Part shown: positions 1-9,718 of the stretch, one piece after another | Layout: every line of letters starts with the position of its first letter | How positions within the stretch are numbered: the stretch's first letter is position 1 | NCBI GenBank assembly: GCA_026002875.1 | Contig: BPGE01000001.1 | Span: 310,001-374,000, forward strand | Length of the DNA stretch: 64,000 bases | Direction of reading: 5' to 3' | Origin: Bryobacteraceae bacterium | Lineage (GTDB): Bacteria > Acidobacteriota > Terriglobia > Bryobacterales > Bryobacteraceae | The notes under the pieces: generated by a model | The model's input: the letters and a program-made list of their open reading frames with translations, nothing else | The model's database searches: none | Told to the model about the DNA's origin: nothing | Made by a program: the position numbers and the translations under genes

Positions 1-60
1 AACGAAGGCGAAGTGCTGGTCGCGTTCCTGACGATGGTGTTGCACCCGTATTCGTTCTGA
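1..60 (+). CDS. 3' end of an unidentified protein
   Basis: An open frame runs from the window edge to a TGA at 58-60 and would encode the last 19 residues of a protein ending in HPYSF. Too little is present to name a family. It ends 24 bases before the convergent copA stop. It could also be a chance open frame, because only 57 coding bases are visible. Confidence 0.4.
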   Translation, partial: NEGEVLVAFLTMVLHPYSF

Positions 61-84
61 GAGCCGGCGGAAGCGGCAGGCGGA

Positions 85-2208
85 TCAGTCGCGCCGGAAT
101 CGCGCCAGGCGCAGGCTGTTGGTCACTACTGACACGGAGCTCAGGCTCATTGCCGCGGCGGCGAGGATCGGATTCAGATGGCCCGCGGCGGCCACGGGGA
201 TCATGATCACGTTGTAGACGAACGCCCAGAACAGGTTCTGCCGCATCACGCGCACGGCGCGCCGCGCCAGCAGCAGAGCCGCAGGCACAAGCCGGAGCTG
301 AGCCCGGACGAGCGTGACATCGCTGGACGCGGCGGCGACATCCGCACCGGCGGCCATGGCGATGCCCGCGCCCGCCGCAGCCAGCGCCGGAGCATCGTTG
401 ATGCCGTCGCCGACCATGGCCACCTGCGCGCCTTCGCGCTTCAGCTTCTCGATGAAGGCGAGTTTTCCCTCCGGCAACACGCCCGCTTCCACCTCATCGA
501 TCCCCGCCTGCCTCGCGATGGCGCGCGCAGCGGGCTCGGCGTCGCCGGTGAGCATGGCCACGCGCAGCCCCATGCGCCGGAGTTCCTCCACCGTCACGCG
601 CGCATCGGCGCGCAGCGTGTCCGCGAGCAGAAACACGCCGGCGAAGCGCCCGTCGATGGCGAGCCAGAGCTCGGTTTCGCCGGCGGCGCGGGTTTCCTGA
701 GGCGGCAGTTCGACGCCGCGTTCCGCCAGCAGATCGCGCCTGCCGATCAGCACTGCGCGGGACTCGACGGCGCCCTCCGCGCCGCGTCCGGGCAGCGCCC
801 GGAATCCGGCCACCGGCGGCAGCGGCAGGGCTGCATACCGAACCACGGCGCGTGCCAGGGGATGTTCGCTCGCCTGTTCAACGGCAGCCGCCAGCCGCAG
901 GGCCTCCGCGGCATCGGCGTCCGGCGCGGGCAGGAATGCGCGCACCTCGGGGCGCCCTTCCGTCAGCGTGCCGGTCTTGTCGAACACGACCGTGTCGGCC
1001 TTTGAGAGCCGTTCCAGCGCCTCTCCATTGCGGAACAGGATGCCCGCCTGCGCGGCGCGCCCGGTGGCGGCGAGCACGGCTGCCGGCACGGCAAGCCCCA
1101 TGGCGCAAGGACAGGCGACGATCAGCACGGCTACGGCTGCGGGAAATGAACCGGTGATGAAATACGACAGCGCGGCGATGGCCGCCACCACCGGCACAAA
1201 CACGGCAGCCACGCGGTCCGCCATGCGCTGGATGGGCGCCTTGGACGCCTGTGCGTCGCGCAGCAGGCGGAGGATGCGTTCCAGTTCGGTCTCGCCGCCC
1301 ACGGCGGTGGCGCGATACACGAGCCGGCCTTCGACGTTCAGCGTGCCGCCGGAGACGCGCGAGCCGGGCGCCTTCTCCACGGGCAGAGGCTCTCCGGTGA
1401 GCATCGATTCGTCCACGCTGGATGCGCCCTCGATGACGACGCCATCGGCGGCGATGCGCTCTCCGGGGCGCGAGACGACGAGATCGCCCGCGTGCAGCTC
1501 ACTCACAGGGATCTCTGTCTCTTCGCCATTGCGCAGTACGCGGGCGGTCTCCGGCTCGAGCCGCGCCAGAGCGGCCAGGGCTTCCGATGTCTTCCGCCGC
1601 GCGCGCGCTTCCAGCGCGTTGCCCGCCAGCACGAAGGCGATGATGAAGATGACGGATTCGAAGTAAGGCTCGTGAGGCGAAGCGAGCGAGTAGAGAAACG
1701 CCGCGCCCGTGCCCAGCGCCACCAGCGTGTTCATGTCGGCCGTTTTGTGGCGCAGCGCCGCCCATGCCTTCGTGTAGAACCGGCGCCCCGCCCAGGCCAT
1801 GACGAGCACGCTGAGCGCGATCAGCCACGGGCGCGCCCACGGTTCGTGGTGCCAGGGCATCGTGGCCATGGCCGCCGCGCCGCAGGCCAGCGCCACCGCC
1901 GCGCGCAGGCGCAGGCGGCGGTACTCGGCCAGTTCATCTTCGTCATGCCGCCGCTGCTCTTCGGCGATGGAGCGGGAAGGCGGCGGCAATTCAGATTCGT
2001 AGCCGGAATCGTTGACCGCCTCCACCAGATCCGCCGGGGACACGCACGCGGCGTCGTAGACGACCGTGGCGTTGTGCAGAAGCAGATTGACGCTCGCCTG
2101 ACGCACGCCCGGCACGGCGGAGAGGGTCTTCTGCACATGCGCCTGGCAGGCGGCGCACGTCATGCCCCGCACGGGGATCGTGATGGTGGCTTCTGCCGGC
2201 TGGTTCAC
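85..2208 (-). CDS. copA: Cu(I)-translocating P1B-type ATPase
   Basis: A 707-residue inner-membrane pump that exports Cu(I) from the cytoplasm at the cost of ATP. It opens with a heavy-metal-associated domain carrying GMTCAAC near residue 15. The actuator TGE loop (MLTGEP), the membrane metal site CPC (ACPCAMGLA), the phosphorylation motif DKTGTLT, the HP dipeptide (SEHPLA) and the hinge [10 protein letters not shown] follow in the expected order. The last helices carry the YN and MSLSS...NSLRL pattern typical of the Cu(I) subgroup P1B-1. Length is normal. It starts with GTG at 2208 and overlaps the upstream HMA gene by four bases (GTGA), so the two are probably co-transcribed and translationally coupled. 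Copper specificity is family knowledge; no regulator gene is visible nearby. Confidence 0.95.
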   Translation of the reverse strand: MNQPAEATITIPVRGMTCAACQAHVQKTLSAVPGVRQASVNLLLHNATVVYDAACVSPADLVEAVNDSGYESELPPPSRSIAEEQRRHDEDELAEYRRLRLRAAVALACGAAAMATMPWHHEPWARPWLIALSVLVMAWAGRRFYTKAWAALRHKTADMNTLVALGTGAAFLYSLASPHEPYFESVIFIIAFVLAGNALEARARRKTSEALAALARLEPETARVLRNGEETEIPVSELHAGDLVVSRPGERIAADGVVIEGASSVDESMLTGEPLPVEKAPGSRVSGGTLNVEGRLVYRATAVGGETELERILRLLRDAQASKAPIQRMADRVAAVFVPVVAAIAALSYFITGSFPAAVAVLIVACPCAMGLAVPAAVLAATGRAAQAGILFRNGEALERLSKADTVVFDKTGTLTEGRPEVRAFLPAPDADAAEALRLAAAVEQASEHPLARAVVRYAALPLPPVAGFRALPGRGAEGAVESRAVLIGRRDLLAERGVELPPQETRAAGETELWLAIDGRFAGVFLLADTLRADARVTVEELRRMGLRVAMLTGDAEPAARAIARQAGIDEVEAGVLPEGKLAFIEKLKREGAQVAMVGDGINDAPALAAAGAGIAMAAGADVAAASSDVTLVRAQLRLVPAALLLARRAVRVMRQNLFWAFVYNVIMIPVAAAGHLNPILAAAAMSLSSVSVVTNSLRLARFRRD

Positions 2209-2420
2209 TCCGACGACCCGATCACCTGGAATCCGATCTTCTCAATAGCGGCGGCGATGTCTTCCTTGGTCAGGCGCTGCTCGTCGTAATCGAGCTCTGC
2301 GGCGCCGACTTCGGCGTGGCGCAGCTCGACGCCTTCCAGCTTGCGCAGCGTGTTCGTCAGCCGGGTGACGCAGCCGCCGCAGTGCATGCCGTCAATGCTG
2401 AGTTTCAGAAGCTTGCTCAT
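2205..2420 (-). CDS. CopZ-like copper chaperone (HMA domain)
   Basis: A 71-residue single-domain HMA protein. Metal-binding motif GMHCGGC lies near residue 10, followed by the beta-alpha-beta pattern of the family. Proteins of this type carry Cu(I) in the cytoplasm and hand it to CopA, whose gene starts inside this gene's last codon. The start at 2420 was chosen because AAGGGA lies directly before that ATG and because the longer frame upstream (to 2510) encodes no recognisable protein. The nearby CopA makes copper the likeliest metal; other soft metals cannot be excluded from the motif alone. Confidence 0.88.
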   Translation of the reverse strand: MSKLLKLSIDGMHCGGCVTRLTNTLRKLEGVELRHAEVGAAELDYDEQRLTKEDIAAAIEKIGFQVIGSSE

Positions 2421-2901
2421 TCCCTTGTTGCGGCCCCTGCCGTCATCATAACAGATGACCGGAGCGGCTGGAGGTGACCGCAGGGGGAATCCGCCCGCGT
2501 CCGGCAGCATCTATACTGAAGGAGGCGGGGCCGTTTTCTGGAAACTCAGGAAACTGACTCGCCGGACGCCGCCGGCCTGAGAAGCGCGCGCAGTGCGCGA
2601 TTCGCTGCACCGGAGGCAAGGAGGGAAAAAGCAGACCGCGGCCCTGACCGGTTCCGCCCTGATGAGCCTGCCAAGCCGCCCGCCCCGCACGGAGCGCGCC
2701 GCAATCAGACAGGATCAATGACAGCGCGGAGGGCCGGACCAGGGCCCCGGATGCAGGCGGCCGGCCCGCAGGACGGGCGCCGCAGGAAGAGGCAGCGGCA
2801 GGGGGATGCCCGATGAAGAAGCCCGCGCCACGGTGCGCCGGCGGATTCCGCTGGAGGGCGGCCCCAGCCCGGAACATTTTGTTAGGATTTTGTACAACCC
2901 C
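2421..2901. other. 481-bp gap between divergent copper and NYN genes
   Basis: No gene is supported here. On the minus strand a TATGAT hexamer (2445-2450) lies about 30 bases before the HMA start and is the best -10 candidate, but no convincing -35 box is seen at the usual distance. ACC and GGT half-sites flank the region upstream of it (about 2456-2473), vaguely like a MerR-type copper operator, but they are too degenerate to call. On the plus strand an in-frame ATG at 2806 could extend the NYN protein by 32 residues. Confidence 0.4.
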
Positions 2902-4242
2902 ATGCAGGACAAACTGAACATCGCCGTGTTCATCGACTACGACAACACGGAAATCGGAGTGAAAAGCACGCTGCGGCGCGATTTCGACGTCGGGCTTGTG
3001 CTGAGCGCGCTGAAAGAGCGCGGCGACATCGTCGCCAAGTTCGCCTACGCCAACTGGGGCCGCCAGGAGGCGGCCACTCGGCAGATGGCCGAAAACGCGG
3101 TGCAGATGGTGCAGCGCATTCCGTCGCCCAGGGGCGACAAGAACGGCGCCGACATCAATCTGGCCCTGGACGCGCTGGAGATGGCGTTCACGCACGACCA
3201 TGTGAACGCATTCGCCATCGTCAGCGGCGACTCGGACTTCATTCCGCTGGTCAACAAGCTGAAGGAATACGGCAAGACCGTGTTCGTCGTCGGAGGGCGC
3301 GCCTTCACGTCGACGATCCTCCAGCAGAACTGCCACGAGTTCATCAGCTTCGAATCGCTGCTGAACGTGGCGCCGGAAGAAGTGCAGCCCATGCCCGCGC
3401 CCGAGGCGCAGCCGCGCGAGTCGTGGCGCGAGCGGCGCGAGAAGCGCATGAAGGAGCGCGAAGAGCGCCGCAAGGAGCGCGAGGCGCAGCGGCAGCAGGA
3501 GCAGCAGAACCGCCCGCAGCCGCTCGATCTGGCGCTGGCCATGCCGCTGGTGGAGCGGGCGCTGCAGGTGCTCGAGCGGCGCAACGTGCAGCCGCAGCTC
3601 GGGCTGCTGAAGTCCACCATGCTGCAGCTGGACTCGACCTTCAGCGAGAGCGCCTACGGCGCGCGCAGCTTTTCCGACTTCGTCGAGAAGCTGAAGAAGG
3701 CGGATCTGGTGCGCGTCAAGGGCTCCGGCGGCCGCTACTTCATCGAGCGGAAGCACCGGCTGCCCGAGCGCGCGCTGCCGCGGCCGGACGAGGCGCTGAC
3801 GCTGCTGCGCGACGTGCTGGAGATTCACCGGCTCGAGTTCGAAGAGAGCAGCCAGAGCGCGGAAGACCTGCTGGCGTGGATGAAGGAAGAATCGCCGGAA
3901 TTCGATCCCGCCAATTACGGCTTCCAGAGCTTTTCGGAGTTCCTGAATTTCGCGCAGGACAAGACGGTGGTGCGGCTTGAGCCGCGCGAAGAGGGCGGCC
4001 TGATGGTGAACCTCGGCGCGGAGTTCTATCCGCCGGCGCCGCCGGAGGAAGAGCAGAAGGAAGAAGAAGAGTTCAGCGAGCTCGACTTCGTGCAGCCCAT
4101 CGTCGCCGGCCAGCCGACGGCCACGGGCGAGATTCCGCTGCCGGAAGAGCCGCCCAAGCCGAAGAAGCGCGCCACGCGGAAAAAAGCCGCAGACACGGGC
4201 GGCGAGAAAGTCCGCCGCACGCGCCGCAAGAAAACCACATAG
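2902..4242 (+). CDS. NYN-domain nuclease-like protein with two OST-HTH domains
   Basis: A 446-residue protein, probably an RNA-binding ribonuclease or RNA-regulatory factor. Residues 1-160 form a NYN (LabA/DUF88, PIN-like) domain with the acidic active-site pattern FIDYDN, GADINLALD and SGDSDF. A charged Arg/Glu-rich helix follows, then two OST-HTH (LOTUS-type) modules at about residues 205-280 and 300-365, recognisable by their paired SFSDFVEKL and SFSEFLNFA segments. The tail is basic, rich in Lys/Arg and suited to nucleic-acid contact. The start at 2902 places Met just before the first NYN strand; an ATG at 2806 would add 32 residues of non-domain sequence. NYN plus OST-HTH resembles the animal MARF1 architecture. 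RNA cleavage itself is inferred from the family. RidA follows after 9 bases. Confidence 0.85.
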   Translation: MQDKLNIAVFIDYDNTEIGVKSTLRRDFDVGLVLSALKERGDIVAKFAYANWGRQEAATRQMAENAVQMVQRIPSPRGDKNGADINLALDALEMAFTHDHVNAFAIVSGDSDFIPLVNKLKEYGKTVFVVGGRAFTSTILQQNCHEFISFESLLNVAPEEVQPMPAPEAQPRESWRERREKRMKEREERRKEREAQRQQEQQNRPQPLDLALAMPLVERALQVLERRNVQPQLGLLKSTMLQLDSTFSESAYGARSFSDFVEKLKKADLVRVKGSGGRYFIERKHRLPERALPRPDEALTLLRDVLEIHRLEFEESSQSAEDLLAWMKEESPEFDPANYGFQSFSEFLNFAQDKTVVRLEPREEGGLMVNLGAEFYPPAPPEEEQKEEEEFSELDFVQPIVAGQPTATGEIPLPEEPPKPKKRATRKKAADTGGEKVRRTRRKKTT

Positions 4243-4251
4243 GATGTCTGC

Positions 4252-4641
4252 ATGGCAGACATCCAGCGCATCTTTCCGCCTGAATCGCCGGCGCCGCGGG
4301 GGCCCTATTCGCCCGCCGTCGTGGCCGGCGATTTCATCTTCGTGTCCGGCCAGGGGCCCATCGATCCGGCAACCAACCAGATGTCCTACGGCGACATCCG
4401 GCACGAGACAAGAGTCACGTTGACCAACGTGATGCGCATTCTTGCCGCAGCAGGGGCTTCCGCCAGCGACGTGGTGAAGTGCAACGTGTACCTGCGCGAC
4501 GGCAACGACTTCGCGGCGATGAACGAGGTCTACCGCGAATTCTTCGGCGATCAGCGCCCGGCGCGCACCACCGTGGCGGTGGCCTTCGCCGACCCGTTGA
4601 TGAAGGTCGAGATCGACTGCATCGCGTACAGGCCGCGGTGA
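4252..4641 (+). CDS. ridA: RidA family enamine/imine deaminase
   Basis: A 129-residue YjgF/YER057c/UK114 family protein. Members hydrolyse reactive enamine/imine intermediates made by PLP enzymes, releasing ammonia and a keto acid, and work as cytosolic trimers. Visible family features are PYSPAVVAGDFIFVSGQ near the N-terminus, the NVYLRD strand, the conserved Arg in PARTTVAV and the closing VEIDCIAYRP strand. Length is normal. It begins 9 bases after the NYN gene stop, so the two are likely one transcript, although no functional link is evident. The 2-aminoacrylate specificity of the best-studied members cannot be read from sequence. Confidence 0.9.
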   Translation: MADIQRIFPPESPAPRGPYSPAVVAGDFIFVSGQGPIDPATNQMSYGDIRHETRVTLTNVMRILAAAGASASDVVKCNVYLRDGNDFAAMNEVYREFFGDQRPARTTVAVAFADPLMKVEIDCIAYRPR

Positions 4642-4678
4642 GGCGGCGGCGCCGGTCCGGGCCGGATCGCCCGCCGCC
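4642..4678. terminator. GC-rich inverted repeat between convergent genes
   Basis: GGCGGCGG (4642-4649) pairs with CCGCCGCC (4671-4678), with a further self-complementary CCGG-rich core between them. It fills the gap between ridA and the convergent protease gene. There is no T-run on either side, so it may be a weak bidirectional terminator or only an RNA 3'-end stabiliser. Confidence 0.35.
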
Positions 4679-4687
4679 CTGGAGGCG

Positions 4688-7600
4688 CTACTTCTTCACC
4701 CAGCCTGTCGAAGCCCCTGCCTTGTCCGTCGCCGCCATCCAGACGCTGGCTCCGGCGGGCATGGGCTGGCGGAATGTGACGTTCAGACGGATGGTCATTT
4801 CCGTTTCCGAGCCTGAAACCTGCAGCGCCCACGGGATGAAAGAGCAGGAAGAGTTGCCCAGCGGATCGTACGACTGTCCCCAGACCGGTTCGCGCCAGGT
4901 TTCGCCATCGTCGCTGGAGATGCGGAACGTGTGCGTCCGTCTGTCGTAGCGGAAGGCGCACACGGGCGCCGCATCGCCGATGCGAACTTCGAGCACGGCG
5001 AGGTCTCCATAACCGTCGGGATCGGAGAACACGGCCGAGACGACCTCGTGGCCGCCGGAAGGCGCGCGTTCCAGTCGCACGGGTTCCGGCGGACGGTTCG
5101 GATTCGGCTCGGGAACCGTCCATGCGCCTGCATCCCGCAGAGTGTAAGTCGCGCCGGAGATGTCCGTCGCGGAGAGCGTGATCTGGTTGGCGCCTCCAAG
5201 CCCGGACAGGAACTGCAGGGGGAGGCGCATTTTCAGAGCGCCATCCTCCTGCCGCATGGCAAAAGACCTGACCACGCACTGCCCGTTCCGCAGATCCCGG
5301 ACGTCGGAGAGCCAGTGGGCCGGTCCGAAGAAGGGATGGTCTCCGTGCAACACCAGCCAGTGCCAGTAGACTTCCGCCAGGATCCGGCAGCTTTGAGGTT
5401 CGGATCCGTTCCGCGAAATGGTCAGGGTTGCGGTCCGAATGTCCTGCGGGCCATCCGGGTCCCAGACCGTCAGCTCGAATTCCTGTTCGGTCCCTTCTCC
5501 CCGGGCAGGATTCAAGGCAAGTCCCATCGGCGGCTGATTGGGCAGCCGGACGATCCACATGCCGGCCTCATGCCATCCCGACTCGCTTCCGGCCATGTCG
5601 AGGGTCTGCTGCCAGACTTTGACCGGTCCCGCCATCGGCTGCCGGAAGGCGACCCACGCCTGCACGCGAAGGCTGCCGCCGGCAAGCGAAGAAACATTGG
5701 TTCGCAGGAGGCGGCAGCGGCCATTTTCACGAACAGTGCCGTCGTTGGGGAAGACCTGGAGTCCAGGGGAGTCGTCGCTGCCGAGGAGGAAGACATTGTT
5801 CAGCCTCTCGTGCACGATCAGACACCAGCGGTCAGGATTTTCGGCCGACTGGAGGAAGAAACGCAGCACGCGCAGGTCGGACTGGCCGTTGGGATCGCGG
5901 GCTTCGAACGACAGCGCCGCCACAGCGCTCGTGCCCGCGAGCGGGGCAGCCGATCCGGACTCGGGAGGCGTGTTGGAGGACAACGGTTCCACGAGGAGGT
6001 CGCCCAGCTTCTGCCAGCCTGATTCCACGCCCGCCGCATCGACAGCCCGCGCCCACACTCCTTTCTGGCCCCGGAACGGCTCGAAGAAGGCCGCCCCGAG
6101 CGTGATGCGGGCGATGCCGGACTCATACCAGATCAGCGCATCGGCGGGGACGGAGCACCTCGCGTGGGCGAGGCCCAGGTCGCCGGGTGCAGCCTGCAGC
6201 CACTCGGTGTTGTCCTCCGACCGCAGCTCGACGCGTCCGAGGCGCCGGGAGTAGCGCATCCAGCACGGCGCCGGATCATCCGGCCCGCTGCCGAGCAGGA
6301 GCTCCACCGCGGCGATGTCCCGCGCGGTATCCGGATCCTCCATGCGAACCGGCACCGACAGGGAATGGCCACGCGAGGGGAGGGCGCTGCCAATGATGAC
6401 ACCGGGCGCACGGCTGGTTCGGCTGGGTTCCACGAGCCAGGGTTCCGCCTCCACCCAGGGCGAGGCGGCTCCGCTGAGGTCTCGAACCCTGACGAAAATT
6501 CGCTGATTGCCGGCCATGACCGGCTTCAGCTCCAGTGCAAGCCGGATGATGGCCGTAGTTTGGAAAACCCGGAACGAGGAGCGCTGCAGGGACAGGATGC
6601 ATTGAGAGTTCGAGTAAGTGGCCGACGCGCCTGCAACCCAGCTGCCAGCGCTTCCTTCGCCCCGATCGGCGCGCAGGGAAAGCCATAGCCATCGGAACTG
6701 ATCTGCCGGGGAGGCATCGATGGCGCAGGCATCCTGCCATTCACGCCGGTCGTTGATGATGATTTCGACCTTCTCAAAGTCACCCACCCCATCAGGATCC
6801 TCAATCTGCAGCTCCAGGATCCCCGCTCTTCCCTGACCGGGCAGGCGCTGAACGCCGAGAACCGCGGGCGGTCGGCGTGGGCCCGTGACATGGATCGACC
6901 CTACCTCGGTCCAGTCCAGCTCGGCGCCGGCCTGATCCACCGCCTTGACCCAAATTTTCCAGTCGCCCTTGAGCTCTTCCTGGAAAACCAGCGTGGCCTG
7001 GAGTTCGAACTCGCCTTTTGCCGGGTCGGTCCTAACTTCTGGTCTCCTGAGGCGGCAGAGCGGGCCGGAAAGCTCCAAATCTTCCGCCATGCCAGCCGGC
7101 GGGCTCCACTCCATTTCCCCTCCCAGATGAAGGGCGAGGTGCTCCGGAGCAGCCACATAAGAAAAAGCGCAAGAGCCATTCCAGTCTGGCGCCGCGCCAA
7201 TCACGAACCATGCCTGCTGGATCGGGGGGCCGTCCAGCGCATGATCGAACGTGAACTTCAGGCGCGCCGCCGGCCCGGATAAGGTCCTCGGGCTGAGAAA
7301 TCGCACCTGAGGCTGATGCATGATGAGCCAACGGCCCATGGTTCGCCATTCGCTTGCCGCGCCATTCCTGTCTTCAACGCGCACCGCGATGAGTTTCTGC
7401 CCCTGAAATGCGGAGGGAAAATGCAGCTCCAGATTCAGCCAAGCAGGATTTTCCTGCCCTGCGATCCACTGGGCGCGCCGCAGGCGGCAATTCCGGTTTT
7501 CCAGGCTCAGATTGTCTCCTGGGGGGCTGGCACTCCATGTCCGTCCGTCGTCTTTCTCCAGCCGAACCTCGCGGCGGACAGCGTCGTATTCGACGCGGCA

Positions 7601-9601
7601 GGCAGCTTCACCCGACGGGTCGAACATCCGTATCTGGACCAGGGCGATGTCGGCCGGACCGTTCGAGTCTCTCGCCTGAATATGCAGGCTGAGCCTGCTT
7701 CCGCTGCCTTCGGATGGGAACAGGGCAGTCGCTTCGGGGCGCTGATTGCCGAACGGCACGCCGCCGGCGCTTTGCTCGATCGCCACGGCCACCAGGCCGA
7801 CCCCAATGTCTGCCCGGCGAGCCCCGCCCGACACGTTCTGTTCGACGCGGTACGGGATGACTGCCGAGCCGGCGCCCGACGTCTGTCCTGTCAGTTGAAG
7901 CCAGTGGGCAGAGCTGACGGCCTCCCAGCGGCACGAAGGGGGAGCGGTCAGGCGAATTTCACCCGTCTCGGCGCCCGAGCCGTGCGTTTTGCGAACCGCG
8001 TCGACGGTGCCGCAGGGCTGAGTGCGGGAAACAGCCACCGTCAGCCGGTCGGAGGCCTCAATGACCCGAATGCTGGTCCCGGAGAGAGCGTCCAGCCACT
8101 CGTGCCCGTCAGCCAGGATCGCATCGTGAAAGTCGTCCTTCGCCGATCCGGGCGTCATATCGAGGAGATTGGGCGGACCGCCCTCCGTCGAGGACAAATC
8201 CTGATTGTGAGTGTCCTGCACATAGATCAGGGCGCCACGTGGTGCAGCCGTCGGCCAACGTACATAGTAGGGCCCTTCAGGCCTGTGGTATTCCACCCAA
8301 AGCCATTCGTTGACCCCGGGGAAGCGCCGGATACGAAGCGCTTTCGGCCCCGCGTTCTGGACCGAGACGGGTTCGATCGAAAAGCGGCCTTCTCCCTCCG
8401 TCGAAAGGACCTGCGATTGGGAAATCCATCCGGCCTGCAACAGCTGACGTGCCGTATAAGGCCCTCCGCCTCCGCCCATGACGGTGAAAGGATCGCCGTA
8501 TTCGATGGATTCCCCTTTCTGTTCGGGCCCCCCCAGGGGCACCGCCGCAAATTTCCGTGCGTTGGAGTGGAGGAAGCCGAAATTATGCCCCAGCTCATGA
8601 ATGACAACCCCCAAGGCCGAGGTCCAGCCTAAGTTGTCGGTGATGGGCGCGACACGAATCCAGGAGATAGAGGCCCAGTGGTTGCCCAGGGATGTCTGGC
8701 GGCGGCAGTTAACCGAGCCGAGCCCGGCCCACGGGCAATTTCCCGGGAGATCCGCGAAAAGCACGAATCTGGTATAGCGCGTCAGATCCTCGGTGCCAGA
8801 CAGAGCGCGGAAGACCGCCTCCGTCATGGCGCCGTATTCCTCGCAAGTGTATTGCCGGTCCAGCTGCACGGTAACGACTTTGCCCGTCAACCAGGCCTGA
8901 CCACGCGTGAACAGGCGGAGGAATTGCCCCATGGATGGGGTGTTTGTTGCATGCATCATCTCCTCCACTTCCGCCACGGTCATGCTGGCCGGCCGGTTGG
9001 GGAAGCCGATGGCCACGGAGAGCGATCTCTGCTCGCCCATGTTCGAGCAATCACCCGCTCCCACCGCCCGTTCCAGCTTCACGGCGAAGCCCGCTGCCAC
9101 GCCGTCGAGCGCGATTCCTTCGAATTCTGCCGTCCAGCCGCACTCGCCCGGCAGGGGGCGCCCGGCGGAATGCACCTCGAGCCGGACGGAAGGCGAGACG
9201 AGAAAATTCACGGTCCGCGCCGTCTTGCCTTTGAAGTCGTCAAAGACATAGGTTTCGATGTCGCCTGACCACCGGCCCTGGGTTTCGAGCAGCGCGTCCA
9301 GCGAAGGATCCTGCGCCGTCAGAGCCCGCCGTTCCGGAGCGCTGAGCGACAGCGAGAGGGCCTCCGACGGCGCCATGCGCATGAGCTCCACCAGGGCTTT
9401 CTTTCGCGCCTCGGCGGCCTCGCGCAACGGCAGTCCCGCCGCCCGTCCGGCGGACGAGCCGCGCAGGCGGCTGTTCAGCTCCGCGATCTCCTGCCGCAGT
9501 CTTTCCGTGTCCGTGTCCCGCGGCTGCGCCTGTGCAGGGGTGAAAAAGGACAGGAGAAAAAAAGAGACAATTATCGAAAAATTGCTCTTTGTTTTCTTCA
9601 T
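4688..9601 (-). CDS. Secreted metzincin (M11-like) protease with BACON-like domain and seven repeats
   Basis: A 1637-residue secreted protein. Residues 1-25 form a signal peptide ending TPAQA. A propeptide-like region follows, then a metalloprotease domain with the zinc motif HELGHNFGFLH (335-345) and a Met-turn in YGDPFTVMG (Met375), a pattern matching gametolysin-type M11 metzincins. A BACON-like segment starting at CGTVDAV comes next, and then seven repeats of about 140 residues. Each repeat opens with a PP/NQPP-type edge and a DPDG-type loop, contains two conserved Cys, and ends with a strand like KIWVKAVDQAGAELDW; the last ends TGWVKK. The start at 9601 is fixed by the promoter at 9618-9646, which excludes the longer frame. 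It is a tandem paralogue of 9719-14605. The substrate is unknown. Confidence 0.85.
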   Translation of the reverse strand: MKKTKSNFSIIVSFFLLSFFTPAQAQPRDTDTERLRQEIAELNSRLRGSSAGRAAGLPLREAAEARKKALVELMRMAPSEALSLSLSAPERRALTAQDPSLDALLETQGRWSGDIETYVFDDFKGKTARTVNFLVSPSVRLEVHSAGRPLPGECGWTAEFEGIALDGVAAGFAVKLERAVGAGDCSNMGEQRSLSVAIGFPNRPASMTVAEVEEMMHATNTPSMGQFLRLFTRGQAWLTGKVVTVQLDRQYTCEEYGAMTEAVFRALSGTEDLTRYTRFVLFADLPGNCPWAGLGSVNCRRQTSLGNHWASISWIRVAPITDNLGWTSALGVVIHELGHNFGFLHSNARKFAAVPLGGPEQKGESIEYGDPFTVMGGGGGPYTARQLLQAGWISQSQVLSTEGEGRFSIEPVSVQNAGPKALRIRRFPGVNEWLWVEYHRPEGPYYVRWPTAAPRGALIYVQDTHNQDLSSTEGGPPNLLDMTPGSAKDDFHDAILADGHEWLDALSGTSIRVIEASDRLTVAVSRTQPCGTVDAVRKTHGSGAETGEIRLTAPPSCRWEAVSSAHWLQLTGQTSGAGSAVIPYRVEQNVSGGARRADIGVGLVAVAIEQSAGGVPFGNQRPEATALFPSEGSGSRLSLHIQARDSNGPADIALVQIRMFDPSGEAACRVEYDAVRREVRLEKDDGRTWSASPPGDNLSLENRNCRLRRAQWIAGQENPAWLNLELHFPSAFQGQKLIAVRVEDRNGAASEWRTMGRWLIMHQPQVRFLSPRTLSGPAARLKFTFDHALDGPPIQQAWFVIGAAPDWNGSCAFSYVAAPEHLALHLGGEMEWSPPAGMAEDLELSGPLCRLRRPEVRTDPAKGEFELQATLVFQEELKGDWKIWVKAVDQAGAELDWTEVGSIHVTGPRRPPAVLGVQRLPGQGRAGILELQIEDPDGVGDFEKVEIIINDRREWQDACAIDASPADQFRWLWLSLRADRGEGSAGSWVAGASATYSNSQCILSLQRSSFRVFQTTAIIRLALELKPVMAGNQRIFVRVRDLSGAASPWVEAEPWLVEPSRTSRAPGVIIGSALPSRGHSLSVPVRMEDPDTARDIAAVELLLGSGPDDPAPCWMRYSRRLGRVELRSEDNTEWLQAAPGDLGLAHARCSVPADALIWYESGIARITLGAAFFEPFRGQKGVWARAVDAAGVESGWQKLGDLLVEPLSSNTPPESGSAAPLAGTSAVAALSFEARDPNGQSDLRVLRFFLQSAENPDRWCLIVHERLNNVFLLGSDDSPGLQVFPNDGTVRENGRCRLLRTNVSSLAGGSLRVQAWVAFRQPMAGPVKVWQQTLDMAGSESGWHEAGMWIVRLPNQPPMGLALNPARGEGTEQEFELTVWDPDGPQDIRTATLTISRNGSEPQSCRILAEVYWHWLVLHGDHPFFGPAHWLSDVRDLRNGQCVVRSFAMRQEDGALKMRLPLQFLSGLGGANQITLSATDISGATYTLRDAGAWTVPEPNPNRPPEPVRLERAPSGGHEVVSAVFSDPDGYGDLAVLEVRIGDAAPVCAFRYDRRTHTFRISSDDGETWREPVWGQSYDPLGNSSCSFIPWALQVSGSETEMTIRLNVTFRQPMPAGASVWMAATDKAGASTGWVKK

Positions 9602-9617
9602 GGCGGGGATTGACTTT

Positions 9618-9646
9618 TTTCTACACAAAGATCCTGTTTCTGTCAA
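9618..9646 (-). promoter_or_regulatory. Sigma70-type promoter of protease paralogue 1
   Basis: TTGACA (9641-9646) and TAGAAA (9618-9623) are separated by exactly 17 bases. The predicted transcription start, about 9611, leaves a leader of only about 10 bases before the ATG at 9601, and no Shine-Dalgarno sequence is visible. The same GGGAATTGACA core and spacing recur upstream of the paralogue. Confidence 0.65.
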
Positions 9647-9718
9647 TTCCCAATTGAATGAAACTGCTATTTCGTCCTGCGCCTCAGACGGCTGCAGCCG
9701 GGCGGCGCATGGCGCCGG

